28,391 nucleotides of DNA from CAYFJO01 sp964343305 (GCA_964343305.1 CAYFJO010000096.1:1-28391), one strand, 5' to 3'. Shown: positions 16,601 through 25,949, counted from the stretch's first letter. Translations and numbers: made by a program. Notes: generated by a model from the sequence alone, not told the origin.

Positions 16601-19463
16601 CCGGCTGGGACATCAAGGCGATGATCTTCTGAAAGCGATGAGAGAGAAGCTCGCAGCCCGCAAACCCAAATCGTTTGGCGCGGGACTGTTCGCCGCCTAT
16701 TTGGCAGACGACCCCGGTCAAGTCGTCGGCGTGATCGATTTTCTTGTCCCGTACGAAACGGATCTGAAGAAATTGCCCAAGCAGCAGCAACAACGAATCG
16801 CCGCCGTGGTCGAACACTTGGCGTCGTTTGGCGGGAGGAGCACGCTGGAGTTGGCCGATGATTCACAACGTGTCTACGATTGGCTCAAACAACTGCGGTC
16901 CGGCCTCCATGTTGGCCTGGTCAAAAGGATCCTCGAAGCCAAGCGCATTGACGATTTGAAAATGGAATCTTATCACTTGCAGAATCGGCTTGAAAAAATC
17001 CTGCCCGACATCATTCGCAGCAACTCGGAGGACGCCAAGAAAGTTTTCTTCAAGGTCGTCGAGCTAGTGGCGGACGGTCAAAAACGCAACAGTCAATACG
17101 TCAGCGGATACAGTTCCGGCAGATCGTTTGCCGGGCAGTTGCTGGCCGAAGTGATTGACGAGCAACACAGTATCGAACAAATTGCGTTTGCGATTGACAT
17201 CGTCGGCAACCAAGAAGGCACGACGGTCGAATTGACCCGCCGGGCAAGCAACGAACTGAACCAGACCCTGCGCGACGAGTTTAACAGACGCCAGCAAAAG
17301 ATTTCGTCGAACGAAAAGCAAAGAAATCTTAAAGCGTTGCAGCAGCTTTACGACGAACTGGGCGAAAAACTGGGTGATCGTCCAACCACGCTGCTGGTCA
17401 ACGGCTATCGAATGATCCTGACAAGTTTGTCGCAAGATGAACTGAAAGCGGCTGCGGAGTGGGCAAAACAAGAATCGAAATCCGGAGATTATCCAGCGGT
17501 GGCTCACGAACTTGCGCTCGCTCTAGAAATGACATCCGCCCTCAACAACCTTGCAGCACAGGAAACGGGCACCAATCGCGACCCTCGCGGGCGATTGAAA
17601 CTCCAGGAATTTCACGATCACTACCTGCCCGTGCTCGCTGACGAGAATCTGTCCATGACGTTGCGATTGGCCGTGGCCGATTCGTTGCTGGTCGCGCACA
17701 GCCAGCGTGCCCCTGTTGAACTGGTCTTGGCGTGTGCCAAACTTTTGACCGAAACGTACGGCACGAAAGTCGCTGTTACGGACGAAATCGGCTCCAGCGT
17801 CATCAGCAGTTTTGTCGTCCTGGCAGACGACGGCGTGGAGGACACCTGGCGGGCAACAGCGTCCGCCCTAACCGCGGCTTGGAAGCAACGCTATCTGCGT
17901 GCGGGAACAAGCCGAAATCGCTACGAAACCCACAGCAGTTACGAAGTGGCCCTGATGCTGAAACTATGTCTGGTCTTGGAGAACGAATCCGACGTAGCTC
18001 AAATCCATCGGCGCTATGAACAACTGCTCCAATACGACCGGGGCGTCTTTGCGATGTTCGTGCGGCATGGCCGCCAAGAATTGGCAAGCAAGATCCTGCG
18101 TGGTGGGTGGGACCACATGTCGAGCCGAGCCAACACTTCTTTGGTCGCACAATTCGACAAAACGATGGAAGCCGCCATCCCGGCGTTTCTCGAAGTCGTC
18201 CCGCGCGAAGATCTAAAGTATCTCGCCGAAATCTTGCTGGTCACATTGGCCGATACGAAGGCCGAAGATCGAAAGGCGAGTGCCGATCAAACGGTGCGCA
18301 CCTTGACGGCCGCGAAGAAGTTCACCGATGTCACCTTCACCAGCCCGGCGATGAAGGAAAAGGCGTTGGTACTGTTGACACAAAAGAGCGAAGCGGTCGA
18401 TGTGTTGGTCAAACCGCTGGCCGATGTCGCCTCGACGATTGATTTTTCTGCCGTGCAGGAGCTTGACGATCACAACTTGCAGGAGCGCAAGAAGGCGTTG
18501 GTTCTCGCCTATGCGAAATCGTCAATTGCTACCGGAAACCCGCAGCCGGTCGTCAAGATCCTCGATCGACTGGGCGAGGCCAAATTCCAAAATGAGTATT
18601 ATCGCCGCAATGCCCAAGACTCGATCAGCAGCACTGTCCATGAGCTGTTCAATAAGCGACTGCCAAAGTGGACGCCCGAGCAAGTCGCCGCGATTCTTCC
18701 GGCCCTTCGGCGGCTGGCCGTGCCAACCAAGGACGCCTCTTATGGGCACCGACATCGTGCGGCTCCAATGAACGTGGTGGCTCATGCTGTCGCCGGAAAA
18801 CCAGACGAACTGCGAGAATGGTACGAGGCCATGACCGACGATCAAAAGAAGTGGTACCACGACGGTGGCTACCCCTACGAGATCTGGCGAATGGCATCAC
18901 AAGTTACCAGGTCAGCCAGCGACGAGAACGTGGACCGTCGAATCGAGCTGGCGACGGGTCTTGTACAATCGGTCGCCGCTCTCGATATGCTGACGATCGT
19001 CAACGGTCGAGTTACATTGCGAGGTCGTTCCAGCAATTCGGTTGTTAGCGGCCTGTCATCTTACGGGTTGTTGCGCTCCGACGATCTTGTCAAACATGGC
19101 GCGAAGATCGCCAAAGCCGCACCGACCGGCGGCTATGCATGGGCCGTGCTGGCCGAAGTGCAGGCGAGTCGAAGCAAGCGCGAGGAAGCGGTCCAATCCC
19201 TCGCCAAAGCGATCGAAGCCGCGCCAAAAGATGACAGGCAACGGCAAGCCCAATTCCGCATCAAGCAAGCGGAGCATTTGCAGCGACTTGACCGTGACGA
19301 GGAAGCCCGCGAAGTGTTGAAGGCGGTCGAAGGCGTCATGTTGGATCCGCCGACGACACAGCGATTGGATTCTTTGAAAAAGCAACTAGGCGAGACGCCC
19401 GAGGTCGAAACACAATCCGCCGCACCGCACTCGAAAGTTGCCAACTTGTCGCTGAGTGCCTGA
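10652..19463 (+). CDS. Giant exported tetratricopeptide-repeat protein (crosses assembly gap)
   Basis: ATG 10652, with GGGAG nine bases upstream, starts a signal peptide (VSFILVLAIASAAVAQS). About 1,710 codons follow before the gap and 1,193 after it. The first part (about 60-940) is dense in TPR-like helix pairs, e.g. DPKNAQAWYHKAVVEA and EGDWERALATLQRAAKID. Residues about 945-1270 are a different module with a Gly/Met-rich loop (MPSGMFGMGSGSIQMP). Further helical repeats follow, and a last TPR pair lies near the C-terminus (GGYAWAVLAEVQASR). The post-gap frame is offset, but joins if the true gap length is a multiple of 3, so I treat it as one gene; two genes remain possible. Likely a periplasmic or extracellular scaffold. 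The lyase gene begins 9 bp downstream. Confidence 0.82.
15783..15882. other. Assembly gap of 100 N
   Basis: Exactly 100 undetermined bases within the giant TPR gene. Codon phase on both sides predicts a true length divisible by 3 if the gene is intact; the placeholder length itself is not. Confidence 0.98.
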
Positions 19464-19472
19464 CGAACCATA

Positions 19473-21329
19473 ATGCAAAACGATGATGCTCCCACGTTGG
19501 CTCAGCGAATTGGCCGCTTCTACCAGACGTTGCGATACTATCGCACATCGCAACTCGCGCGCCGTGGTTGGAAGCTGCTGACGGACAAATGGTTGAAAGC
19601 CACGGGTTTGATCCGCCGTCCGCCGGATCGGGGCGACCTGCGCGTGCGGGAATCAACTCCGTTGGACGAGCTGATTGAATCGCGAATCGCTGTTCGCCAA
19701 ACGGATGCACTGGACGACAAAATCGAGGCCTTGCGTGGCGGACGGTTTTCGTTTCTTAACGTCGAGTTAAATCTGGGCCGCGACGTTGACTGGCGTGCCG
19801 GCGGTTATTCCGAAGCATCCCATCTGTGGCGATTTCAACTGCACTATCATGATTTCCTGCTGGACTTCATCGCCGCGCATGATTTGTCCGGCGACGATTC
19901 GCTGATGGACGATGCCTGGCAGTTGGTCGATCACTGGATTCGGCAGCACCCGTTCGGCGATGCACAATTCTTTGATGATGCCTGGCACGCGTATTGTATT
20001 TCGCGACGCTTGCCCATTTGGATGATGTTGTGGCACCACCTGACGCGTGAAGGTGCGGCCGGACAGCGTGTGCTCGACAGCATCTTTCAACAGACGTGGT
20101 ATCTCGGTCGCAATCTAGAACTGGATGTTCGCGGCAACCACCTGCTGGAAAACGCCCGTGCTTTGCTAATGGCCGGCTGTTTCTTTGAAGGTGACGATTC
20201 ATCGGCATGGCTTGCCCAGGGCGAAAGCATTCTGCGCCACGAACTCAAACAGCAGATCCTGCCGTCCGGCGAGCATTTTGAGCGATCGCCGATGTATCAC
20301 GTTCAGATTCTCGAAATCCTTTTGGACGTCGCCGCGTGCTGTCGCGAATTGAATCCGACACTGGCCACGATTTGCGATGATGCCGCGGGTAGAATGGCAG
20401 AGTTCTTGCCACACATTCTCCATCCCGACAGAGATATTCCGCTACTTGGCGATTCTTGTTTCGGCGAGACCAGTCCCACAATAGTGGTCATCGATCGCGC
20501 ACGTTCGCATCGTCACGTGGAACAAATCTCGCCGACCGCTACATCGGACTATTGGACTTTCCGGGACGGCGGCGATTTCCTGCTGTTCGACGGCGGAAGG
20601 GTCGGCGCGGATCATTTGCCCGCCCATGCACATTGCGATTTACTGAACATCGAAGCGTCGATCGATGGACGCCGATTCCTTGTCGATAGCGGCGTGCACG
20701 GCTACGAGGACGACGACATGAGGCGATACTGCCGATCAACAGCAGCCCACAATGTCGTGGAAATCGATGGAACCAATCAATGCGACATCTGGTCACGTTT
20801 TCGGATGGGCTACCGGGGATGGCCGAGCGAAGTCAAGCACGGATCGGAAGCTGGATTCCAGTGGGCCTCGTGTGGACACAACGCTTACCGCCGCCTGGGC
20901 ATCCCAACCGTCACACGATGGATCGCCTGCCGAGCGGGTGGTCCCTGGTTCATTGTCGATTCGGTACACGGCAAGGGAGACCACCGCCTGGCCAGTCGAC
21001 TGCACCTGCATCCAGACTGTCAGGCGCAACAAATCGACCCGCGTACGGTATCTATCCAATTGCATCCGCGAACGATCCGCGTCCGCTCGCTGGCAATCGG
21101 CGAATTAGCGATCGGCGAAGGATGGTATTGCCCCAAATTTGGATTGCGCGAGGCGGCACCCGTTTTGGTTTGGACCGCCACGTCGGAAATGCCGATCGCC
21201 ACCGGATGGGAGATCGCTTGGGGCAAAGAAAACGGACTCTCCCAATTGCTCATTGGCGAAGATGGACAAGTCCGATTGGCATGGCAAAATGACTCAGAAG
21301 AAATCGAACTTCATCCCGGATTAGAATGA
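19473..21329 (+). CDS. Heparinase II/III-family polysaccharide lyase-like protein
   Basis: 618-residue protein with the alpha-toroid plus beta-sandwich architecture of heparinase II/III enzymes. The N-terminal part shows LWRFQLHYHDFLLDF, DDAWHAYCISRRLPIWM, RGNHLLENARALLMAG (N222, H223) and RSPMYHVQILEILLDV (Y275), matching the catalytic Asn/His/Tyr region of the family. The C-terminal part shows LLGDSCFGETSP, FRDGGDFLLFDGG, LPAHAHCDLLNIE (H385, H387) and STAAHNVVEIDG. Such enzymes cleave uronic-acid polysaccharides; relatives often sit in exopolysaccharide loci. No clear signal peptide is visible; the N-terminus (IGRFYQTLRYYRTSQLARRGW) is basic and amphipathic. It starts 9 bp after the TPR stop, so the two are co-expressed. 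The glycan is unknown. Confidence 0.9.
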   Translation: MQNDDAPTLAQRIGRFYQTLRYYRTSQLARRGWKLLTDKWLKATGLIRRPPDRGDLRVRESTPLDELIESRIAVRQTDALDDKIEALRGGRFSFLNVELNLGRDVDWRAGGYSEASHLWRFQLHYHDFLLDFIAAHDLSGDDSLMDDAWQLVDHWIRQHPFGDAQFFDDAWHAYCISRRLPIWMMLWHHLTREGAAGQRVLDSIFQQTWYLGRNLELDVRGNHLLENARALLMAGCFFEGDDSSAWLAQGESILRHELKQQILPSGEHFERSPMYHVQILEILLDVAACCRELNPTLATICDDAAGRMAEFLPHILHPDRDIPLLGDSCFGETSPTIVVIDRARSHRHVEQISPTATSDYWTFRDGGDFLLFDGGRVGADHLPAHAHCDLLNIEASIDGRRFLVDSGVHGYEDDDMRRYCRSTAAHNVVEIDGTNQCDIWSRFRMGYRGWPSEVKHGSEAGFQWASCGHNAYRRLGIPTVTRWIACRAGGPWFIVDSVHGKGDHRLASRLHLHPDCQAQQIDPRTVSIQLHPRTIRVRSLAIGELAIGEGWYCPKFGLREAAPVLVWTATSEMPIATGWEIAWGKENGLSQLLIGEDGQVRLAWQNDSEEIELHPGLE

Positions 21330-21425
21330 CATTTGCAATCCAGATGTCGTGATGGATGCCAGTCCGGCACGCCAATTACACAGCCAGTCGAGCGCTGGTT
21401 ACAAAGACCTACGTAGCTCCGTAAA

Positions 21426-22112
21426 TCAGTTCTTGATCTCATGCCAACCGTGTTTGCCAATTAGCGGAACGAAGGCAAAACGGCCCAGGTTTTCTTCTTG
21501 AAGTTGATCGCCGTGCTTGGTGAAGCGAGCGAGCCGTTGATTTGTGATCGTCTCGCCCAGCGGGATGACGATTCGCCCACCGTCGGCCAGTTGCTTTGCG
21601 TACGGTTGCGGTAGCTCGGCGGCACCGGCAGTCACGACAATTGCATCGAACGAACTGTGATCGGGCAGACCCAATGTCCCATTTGCGATGTGTACAATCA
21701 CGTTATCATAACCGAGATCACGGAGACGCAATTGAGCTTTCTGTGCCAGCGCTGGAATGCGTTCGATCGTGTGTACAGAACGGACCAGCCGTGAAAGTAC
21801 GGCCGCACCATAGCCGGACCCCGTGCCGATTTCCAGCGCGTCTTCATCGCCCGTCAGTTCGAGGGCCTGAACCATGTAGGCCACTGTGAACGGCTGCGAG
21901 ATTGTTTGGCCGTGGCCGATTGGCAAGGGCCCGTCTTCATACGCTTCGTGCCGAAGGAAATCGGGAACAAACTCCTCGCGGGGCACGGTTCGCATCGCAT
22001 CCAACACGCGCGGGTCAAAGATGCCACGGTCGTACAATTGCCACTCGACCATGTTCTCTCGCAACTGGTCAAAGCGTCGCTGTTCGTCGAAATTGTCGAT
22101 GTGGTTAGCCAT
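21426..22112 (-). CDS. pcm: Protein-L-isoaspartate O-methyltransferase
   Basis: Pcm methylates isoaspartyl residues in aged proteins using S-adenosylmethionine. The 228-residue protein has MVEWQLYDRGIFDPRVLDAM (21-40), VPREEFVP, LPIGHGQTISQP (66-74 region), SAM motif I ALEIGTGSGYGAAVLSRL (from 92), HTIERIPAL, ANGTLGLPDHSSFDAIVVTAGA and the closing GGRIVIPLG, all diagnostic. ATG 22112 sits only 3 bp after the 70-bp palindrome and has no visible ribosome site. M21 (22052) is preceded by GAGAGA and matches where many Pcm proteins begin, so a shorter start is possible. It lies downstream of amrS on the same strand and converges with the lyase gene. Confidence 0.94.
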   Translation of the reverse strand: MANHIDNFDEQRRFDQLRENMVEWQLYDRGIFDPRVLDAMRTVPREEFVPDFLRHEAYEDGPLPIGHGQTISQPFTVAYMVQALELTGDEDALEIGTGSGYGAAVLSRLVRSVHTIERIPALAQKAQLRLRDLGYDNVIVHIANGTLGLPDHSSFDAIVVTAGAAELPQPYAKQLADGGRIVIPLGETITNQRLARFTKHGDQLQEENLGRFAFVPLIGKHGWHEIKN

Positions 22113-22115
22113 GAT

Positions 22116-22185
22116 TTTGTAGCCGAACTCGCCAAGAGTTTGGCCGGATTCAATTGCGCCAAAGTCTGGCGACTTCGGCTACAAA
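22116..22185. repeat. 70-bp palindromic repeat between amrS and pcm
   Basis: Outer arms of 19 nt, TTTGTAGCCGAACTCGCCA (22116-22134) and its complement at 22167-22185, pair with one mismatch. Inner arms TTTGGC/GCCAAA continue the stem. The GTAGCCGAA...GCCAAA wording recalls, from memory, a high-copy dispersed element of Pirellula-type genomes. The amrS stop codon (22179-22181) lies in the right arm, and pcm starts 3 bp beyond the left arm. It could form an RNA hairpin between the two coding regions. Confidence 0.8.
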
Positions 22186-23321
22186 GTGTGTTCCAGTTGC
22201 CGCAGCAACGAACTCGGATCGATTGGCACTCGGCGCGATCCCCAATGACCTGGCTGGTCTTCAAAATGGCCCTCGATAACGAGGTCACAGAACCGGCACC
22301 TGCCCGACTTGATCTGATACTCGCCCACTTGATACCAATCGCGCTCAATCAACCGCCGACCGCAATCGGGACAGTATGTGCTTTGTCGCTCAACGTCCGA
22401 AACATTGCCGGTGTAAACGTATTGCAGCCCTGCTTTCATCGCGATCTCGCGGGCGTCGATCAACGTGGCCGGCGGTGTCGGCGGCCGGTCGAGCAAGCGG
22501 AAATCGGGATGAAACGCCGTGAAATGCAGCGGCACTTCGTCATCGAGGTTCTCGACGATCCACTCGCACATCCGCTGGATCTCGTCGCGCGAGTCGTTTT
22601 CGCCGGGAATCACCAGGTTGGTAATCTCCAGCCACACGTCGCTCTCGCGGTTGATCCATCGCAACGTATCGAGCACGGGATCGAGATGCGACAGCGTCAT
22701 GTGCCGATAGAAATGCTCGGTGAATCCTTTCAAGTCGACGTTAGCCGCGTCCATGACTTCGAAGAACGCTTGCCGCGGTTGGGGACAGATGTAACCCGCG
22801 GTCACAGCGATCGTCTTCAGACCACGCTGGTGACAAGCACGGGCCGTGTCGATCGCATACTCGGCCCAAATGACGGGATCGTTGTACGTAAAGGCCACGC
22901 TGCGGCAACCGAGTTGCACGGCGGCTTCGGCAATCATATCCGGTGTTGCCTGTTGGCTCAGCAAGTTCAACACTTCGCGCGACTTTGTGAATTGCCAGGC
23001 TTGGCAGAATTTGCAGCCGAGATTGCACCCTGCCGTTCCGAACGACAGCACGCTTGTTCCCGGATAGAAATGATTGAGTGGTTTTTTCTCCACCGGATCG
23101 ATGCAGAACCCTGTGCTTCGTCCGTAAGTGTTGAGGACTAGTTTGCTGCTGAGGTTCTGACGCACGAAACAGAAGCCTAAATCGCCGTCCTTGAGTGAAC
23201 ATGCACGAGGACAAAGGTCGCAGACAACCCGTTCATCGTGACGGTGCCACCAGTTGCAATCCTTGTATCCGCTCGATTGGGCCTTGTCTGAATCTGCTTG
23301 TTCGCCGTTTGAAGTCAGCAT
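22179..23321 (-). CDS. amrS: AmmeMemoRadiSam-system radical SAM enzyme
   Basis: 380-residue radical SAM protein. The cluster-binding motif is GCNLGCKFCQAW (C99, C103, C106). Ahead of it is a conserved CDLCPRACSL/GFCFVRQN block, and behind it are AFTYNDPVIWAEY, NVDLKGFTEHFYR, WLEITNLVIPGENDS and HFTAFHPDFRLLDRPPTP, all typical of AmrS. The C-terminus adds CPDCGRRL and GRCRFC, two Cys pairs that look like a zinc ribbon. ATG 23321 has GAGG eight bases upstream; a TTG at 23414 would extend the frame over a tandem repeat and is rejected. The system's Memo-like and AMMECR1 partners are not here. Reaction unknown for the family. The final residues before the stop are encoded at the edge of a palindrome. 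Confidence 0.93.
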   Translation of the reverse strand: MLTSNGEQADSDKAQSSGYKDCNWWHRHDERVVCDLCPRACSLKDGDLGFCFVRQNLSSKLVLNTYGRSTGFCIDPVEKKPLNHFYPGTSVLSFGTAGCNLGCKFCQAWQFTKSREVLNLLSQQATPDMIAEAAVQLGCRSVAFTYNDPVIWAEYAIDTARACHQRGLKTIAVTAGYICPQPRQAFFEVMDAANVDLKGFTEHFYRHMTLSHLDPVLDTLRWINRESDVWLEITNLVIPGENDSRDEIQRMCEWIVENLDDEVPLHFTAFHPDFRLLDRPPTPPATLIDAREIAMKAGLQYVYTGNVSDVERQSTYCPDCGRRLIERDWYQVGEYQIKSGRCRFCDLVIEGHFEDQPGHWGSRRVPIDPSSLLRQLEHTL

Positions 23322-23351
23322 GTCCCTAGCCTCGGGCTGTGATTCTCGACC

Positions 23352-23399
23352 AACAATGTTTGCAACAATTGTGCCGAACGCGTTTGCAGCAAGTGTGCC
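23352..23399. repeat. Tandem 24-bp imperfect direct repeat in divergent promoter region
   Basis: Two adjacent 24-bp units (23352-23375 and 23376-23399) match at about 18 positions; the shared core is GTTTGCA-CAA-TGTGCC. They lie between amrS (minus) and the nfeD-like gene (plus), 31 bp upstream of the amrS start. Direct repeats here could be binding sites for a regulator, but a chance duplication is equally possible. Confidence 0.5.
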
Positions 23400-23530
23400 A
23401 TGAATGATGGTCAAGATGTGCGAAACCGCCCGGTCACAGTGGGCAAATGGGCGAAGACGACCGAGTCGTCAATCATTACGCCGTTCTCAAAGATCGATTA
23501 GCGGCACGGCGTTTGCTCAATGTTATCACC

Positions 23531-24937
23531 ATGCGCCCCGTTTCATTACTACTGACAATCTATGCTGCTCTCTGCGTCGATTACTCCGCAGCACTTGCGG
23601 CTGACTCAAGAAGCGAGCCGGCGCCGAGCGTGTTTCACATTCGCATCGACAACCAGGCGATCACACCAGTCACGGCGCGATTCATCGATCGAGCATTAAC
23701 CGAAGCCGAAATGAACGGAGCGGATTGTTTTGTGATTGAGTTGAACACACCCGGCGGGTCGCTTGATTCGACCCAGCGAATCGTCACTCGGATTCTTGCC
23801 AGTCGTGTGCCTGTCGTTGTCTATGTTTCGCCGTCGGGTGGACATGCGGCATCGGCTGGGCTTTTTATCACGCTCTCCAGCCACATTGCGGCGATGGCTC
23901 CAGGAACACGAATCGGTGCCGCTCATCCGGTACGTATCGGTGGGCTACCCATCAGTCCTGGTCAAGATCCACTGAAATCGAGCGACGACAACAAGGACGA
24001 CGACAGGAAGGACGAAGGGAAATCGAAAACGGGTTCGCCGATGGATGACAAAATCGTCAACGACACCGTCGCCTGGGCGCGCAGCCTGGCGGATCTACGG
24101 GGTCGCAATGCCGATTGGGCTGAGATCGCGGTCACAAAAAGCAAGGTCTTAGTTACGCCCGAAGCGATCGAGCAAAACGTCGTTGACCTTGAAGCCACGG
24201 ACCTGGACGATCTACTCGACAAGATTCATGGCCGGTCGGTCATCATCCAAGAAGAAGAAATACAAATCAGCACAGCCGGCGCGCTCGTTCACACGATCGA
24301 AATGTGGTGGGGTGAAAAACTGTTGGCCGTCATTTCGACTCCCGACGTTGTCATCTTGCTTATGATGTTTGGCATCTACGGAATCATGTTCGAGATGTAC
24401 AGTCCGGGATGGGGAGTCGCGGGTACGCTGGGCGTAATCTGTTTACTGCTGGCGTTCTTTGGCCTGTCTGTGTTGCCGGTCAACTATGTGGGACTAGCGT
24501 TGATCTTTGTCGCCTTGATGATGTTTGCGGCCGAGCCTTTTGTCACAAGTTTCGGTGCGCTGACCATCGGCGGGATCATTTGCCTGATTCTTGGCGGAAC
24601 GATGCTGGTCGATTCACCGGGTGGATTTCTACGTGTGTCACTGAGTGTGCTGATACCAATTTCCTTGGCCACGGGCGGGATCACCGTTTTTCTCCTCAGT
24701 CAAGTTGTCCAAGCGTATCGCGCCCAAGTGCAAACGGGCAGCGAAGGATTGTTGGGTCGAGAAGCAGTTGCCCAAGACAAATTCGAACCGGAAAACGGAC
24801 ATTTCTATGGCTTCGTTCATGTACACGGCGAGTTGTGGAAAGCCGAAAGCGAAACGGCCGTCGCCGCTGGCCAACATGTGCAGGTAAAAGAGCGAGAAGG
24901 TCTCGTGTTATGCGTTGAGCCGAATGAAAGCGAGTAG
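23531..24937 (+). CDS. NfeD-family membrane-bound serine protease (ClpP-class)
   Basis: 468-residue NfeD-type protein: signal peptide (MRPVSLLLTIYAALC), a ClpP-like protease domain, about five membrane helices (from VVILLMMFGIYGIMF), and a C-terminal OB-fold domain (GLLGREAVAQDKF to the end). ELNTPGGSLDST and SPSGGHAASAGLF hold the probable nucleophile S108. K174 in MDDKIVND is the likely base by analogy with the archaeal Ser-Lys dyad. Between them is an unusual charged insertion (about 150-170, KSSDDNKDDDRKDEGKSK). ATG 23531 is chosen for the signal peptide; ATG 23447 would add 28 residues. The slipin gene begins 43 bp downstream; archaeal NfeD cleaves stomatin. Confidence 0.93.
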   Translation: MRPVSLLLTIYAALCVDYSAALAADSRSEPAPSVFHIRIDNQAITPVTARFIDRALTEAEMNGADCFVIELNTPGGSLDSTQRIVTRILASRVPVVVYVSPSGGHAASAGLFITLSSHIAAMAPGTRIGAAHPVRIGGLPISPGQDPLKSSDDNKDDDRKDEGKSKTGSPMDDKIVNDTVAWARSLADLRGRNADWAEIAVTKSKVLVTPEAIEQNVVDLEATDLDDLLDKIHGRSVIIQEEEIQISTAGALVHTIEMWWGEKLLAVISTPDVVILLMMFGIYGIMFEMYSPGWGVAGTLGVICLLLAFFGLSVLPVNYVGLALIFVALMMFAAEPFVTSFGALTIGGIICLILGGTMLVDSPGGFLRVSLSVLIPISLATGGITVFLLSQVVQAYRAQVQTGSEGLLGREAVAQDKFEPENGHFYGFVHVHGELWKAESETAVAAGQHVQVKEREGLVLCVEPNESE

Positions 24938-24980
24938 GGCGTTCCGTACAAACACCCCCACAAATATAAGGAACCAAGTC

Positions 24981-25787
24981 ATGCCAGAAGCACTTCAAAT
25001 CACTGGAGTCGTTCTTGCGGTTGTTGTTTTGTATTTCATCAGTTGCATTCGCATTCTGTTTGAGTACCAGCGCGGCGTTGTGTTTCGCCTCGGTCGGGCG
25101 CTAAAAACCGCCAAGGGACCGGGGTTGATCCTCGTCTTTTGGCCGATTGATCAAATGTTTCGTGTCAGCCTCCGGACGTTCGTGCAGGATGTCCCCTCCC
25201 AAGACGTGATCACGCGCGACAACGTGTCGGTGAAGGTCAACGCCGTCGTTTACTTCCGTGTGGTTGATCCCATGAAGGCGGTTTTGGAAGTGGAAGACTA
25301 TATGTACGCCACGAGCCAACTTTCGCAGACTACTTTGCGCAGCATCGTTGGCCAATGTGAGTTAGACGAACTTCTATCGGAGCGCGAGAAAATCAACAAA
25401 CGTTTGCAAGAGGTTATCGACCAGCAAACGGACCCCTGGGGCGTCAAAGTCGCGATGGTCGAAGTCAAGCACGTCGATCTGCCAGAGCACATGAAGCGAG
25501 CAATGGCCAAACAAGCGGAAAGCGAACGCGAACGCCGCGCGAAAGTCATCCACGCTGAAGGCGAACACCAAGCGGCTGCACGGCTGCGAGATGCAGCGGA
25601 AATGATTAAGGACTACCCAACGGCAATGCAGATGCGGTTCCTGCAGACGCTGGTCGAAGTCGGCGCGGAGAACAACACGACGATCGTATTTCCCGTGCCC
25701 ATCGAATTGGCAAGTACGTTTTTAAAAGGTGCCCCAGCATCAAACGGTAAGCCACGTCAAGACGAACCCATGGTATCGGTTAGTTGA
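24981..25787 (+). CDS. Slipin/stomatin-like SPFH-domain membrane protein
   Basis: 268 residues from ATG 24981, with AAGGAA eight bases upstream. An N-terminal membrane helix (ITGVVLAVVVLYFISCI) is followed by a complete SPFH domain: EYQRGVVFRLGRA, GPGLILVFWPID, RTFVQDVPSQDVITRDNV, VNAVVYFRVVDP, QTTLRSIVGQCELDELLSERE, and the coiled coil ESERERRAKVIHAEGEHQAA. The final IVFPVPIEL is the usual oligomerisation tail. Slipins form ring or raft assemblies on the membrane and are substrates or partners of NfeD proteases; this is the classic gene pair. Overlapping upstream frames give no better start. Confidence 0.95.
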   Translation: MPEALQITGVVLAVVVLYFISCIRILFEYQRGVVFRLGRALKTAKGPGLILVFWPIDQMFRVSLRTFVQDVPSQDVITRDNVSVKVNAVVYFRVVDPMKAVLEVEDYMYATSQLSQTTLRSIVGQCELDELLSEREKINKRLQEVIDQQTDPWGVKVAMVEVKHVDLPEHMKRAMAKQAESERERRAKVIHAEGEHQAAARLRDAAEMIKDYPTAMQMRFLQTLVEVGAENNTTIVFPVPIELASTFLKGAPASNGKPRQDEPMVSVS

Positions 25788-25812
25788 TTTTGCCACTGAT
25801 GCGAGATCATTA

Positions 25813-25852
25813 CGAACAGCGACCTGTTCGGAGCAACGGCCAACGATTGGCC
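25813..25852. terminator. Pair of hairpins between convergent genes
   Basis: Two perfect short stems stand 7 bp apart: CGAACAG-CGAC-CTGTTCG (25813-25830) and GGCCAA-CGA-TTGGCC (25838-25852). They lie between the slipin stop and the end of the oppositely oriented RND gene, where a bidirectional terminator is expected. No T-tract follows, so intrinsic termination is uncertain. Confidence 0.45.
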
Positions 25853-25949
25853 CCGAGCACTCAGGGGCAAGCGAAATGGCTGAGGCAGATCCAAGTGCTC
25901 AAACCCGTCGTTCTGTGTCGCGAGTAAAAGACCCGCAACAGCCTCGTTG

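Noticed and set aside
21330..21425. Possible terminator between the lyase and pcm
   Set aside because: Only a weak CCAG/CTGG stem and no T-tract; nothing supportable.
21906..23141. 411-codon plus-strand open frame
   Set aside because: Antisense to amrS and pcm, which have diagnostic motifs; it also runs through the palindrome.
23322..23414. N-terminal extension of amrS from a TTG
   Set aside because: TTG start, tandem repeats within, and an ATG with a good ribosome site at 23321.
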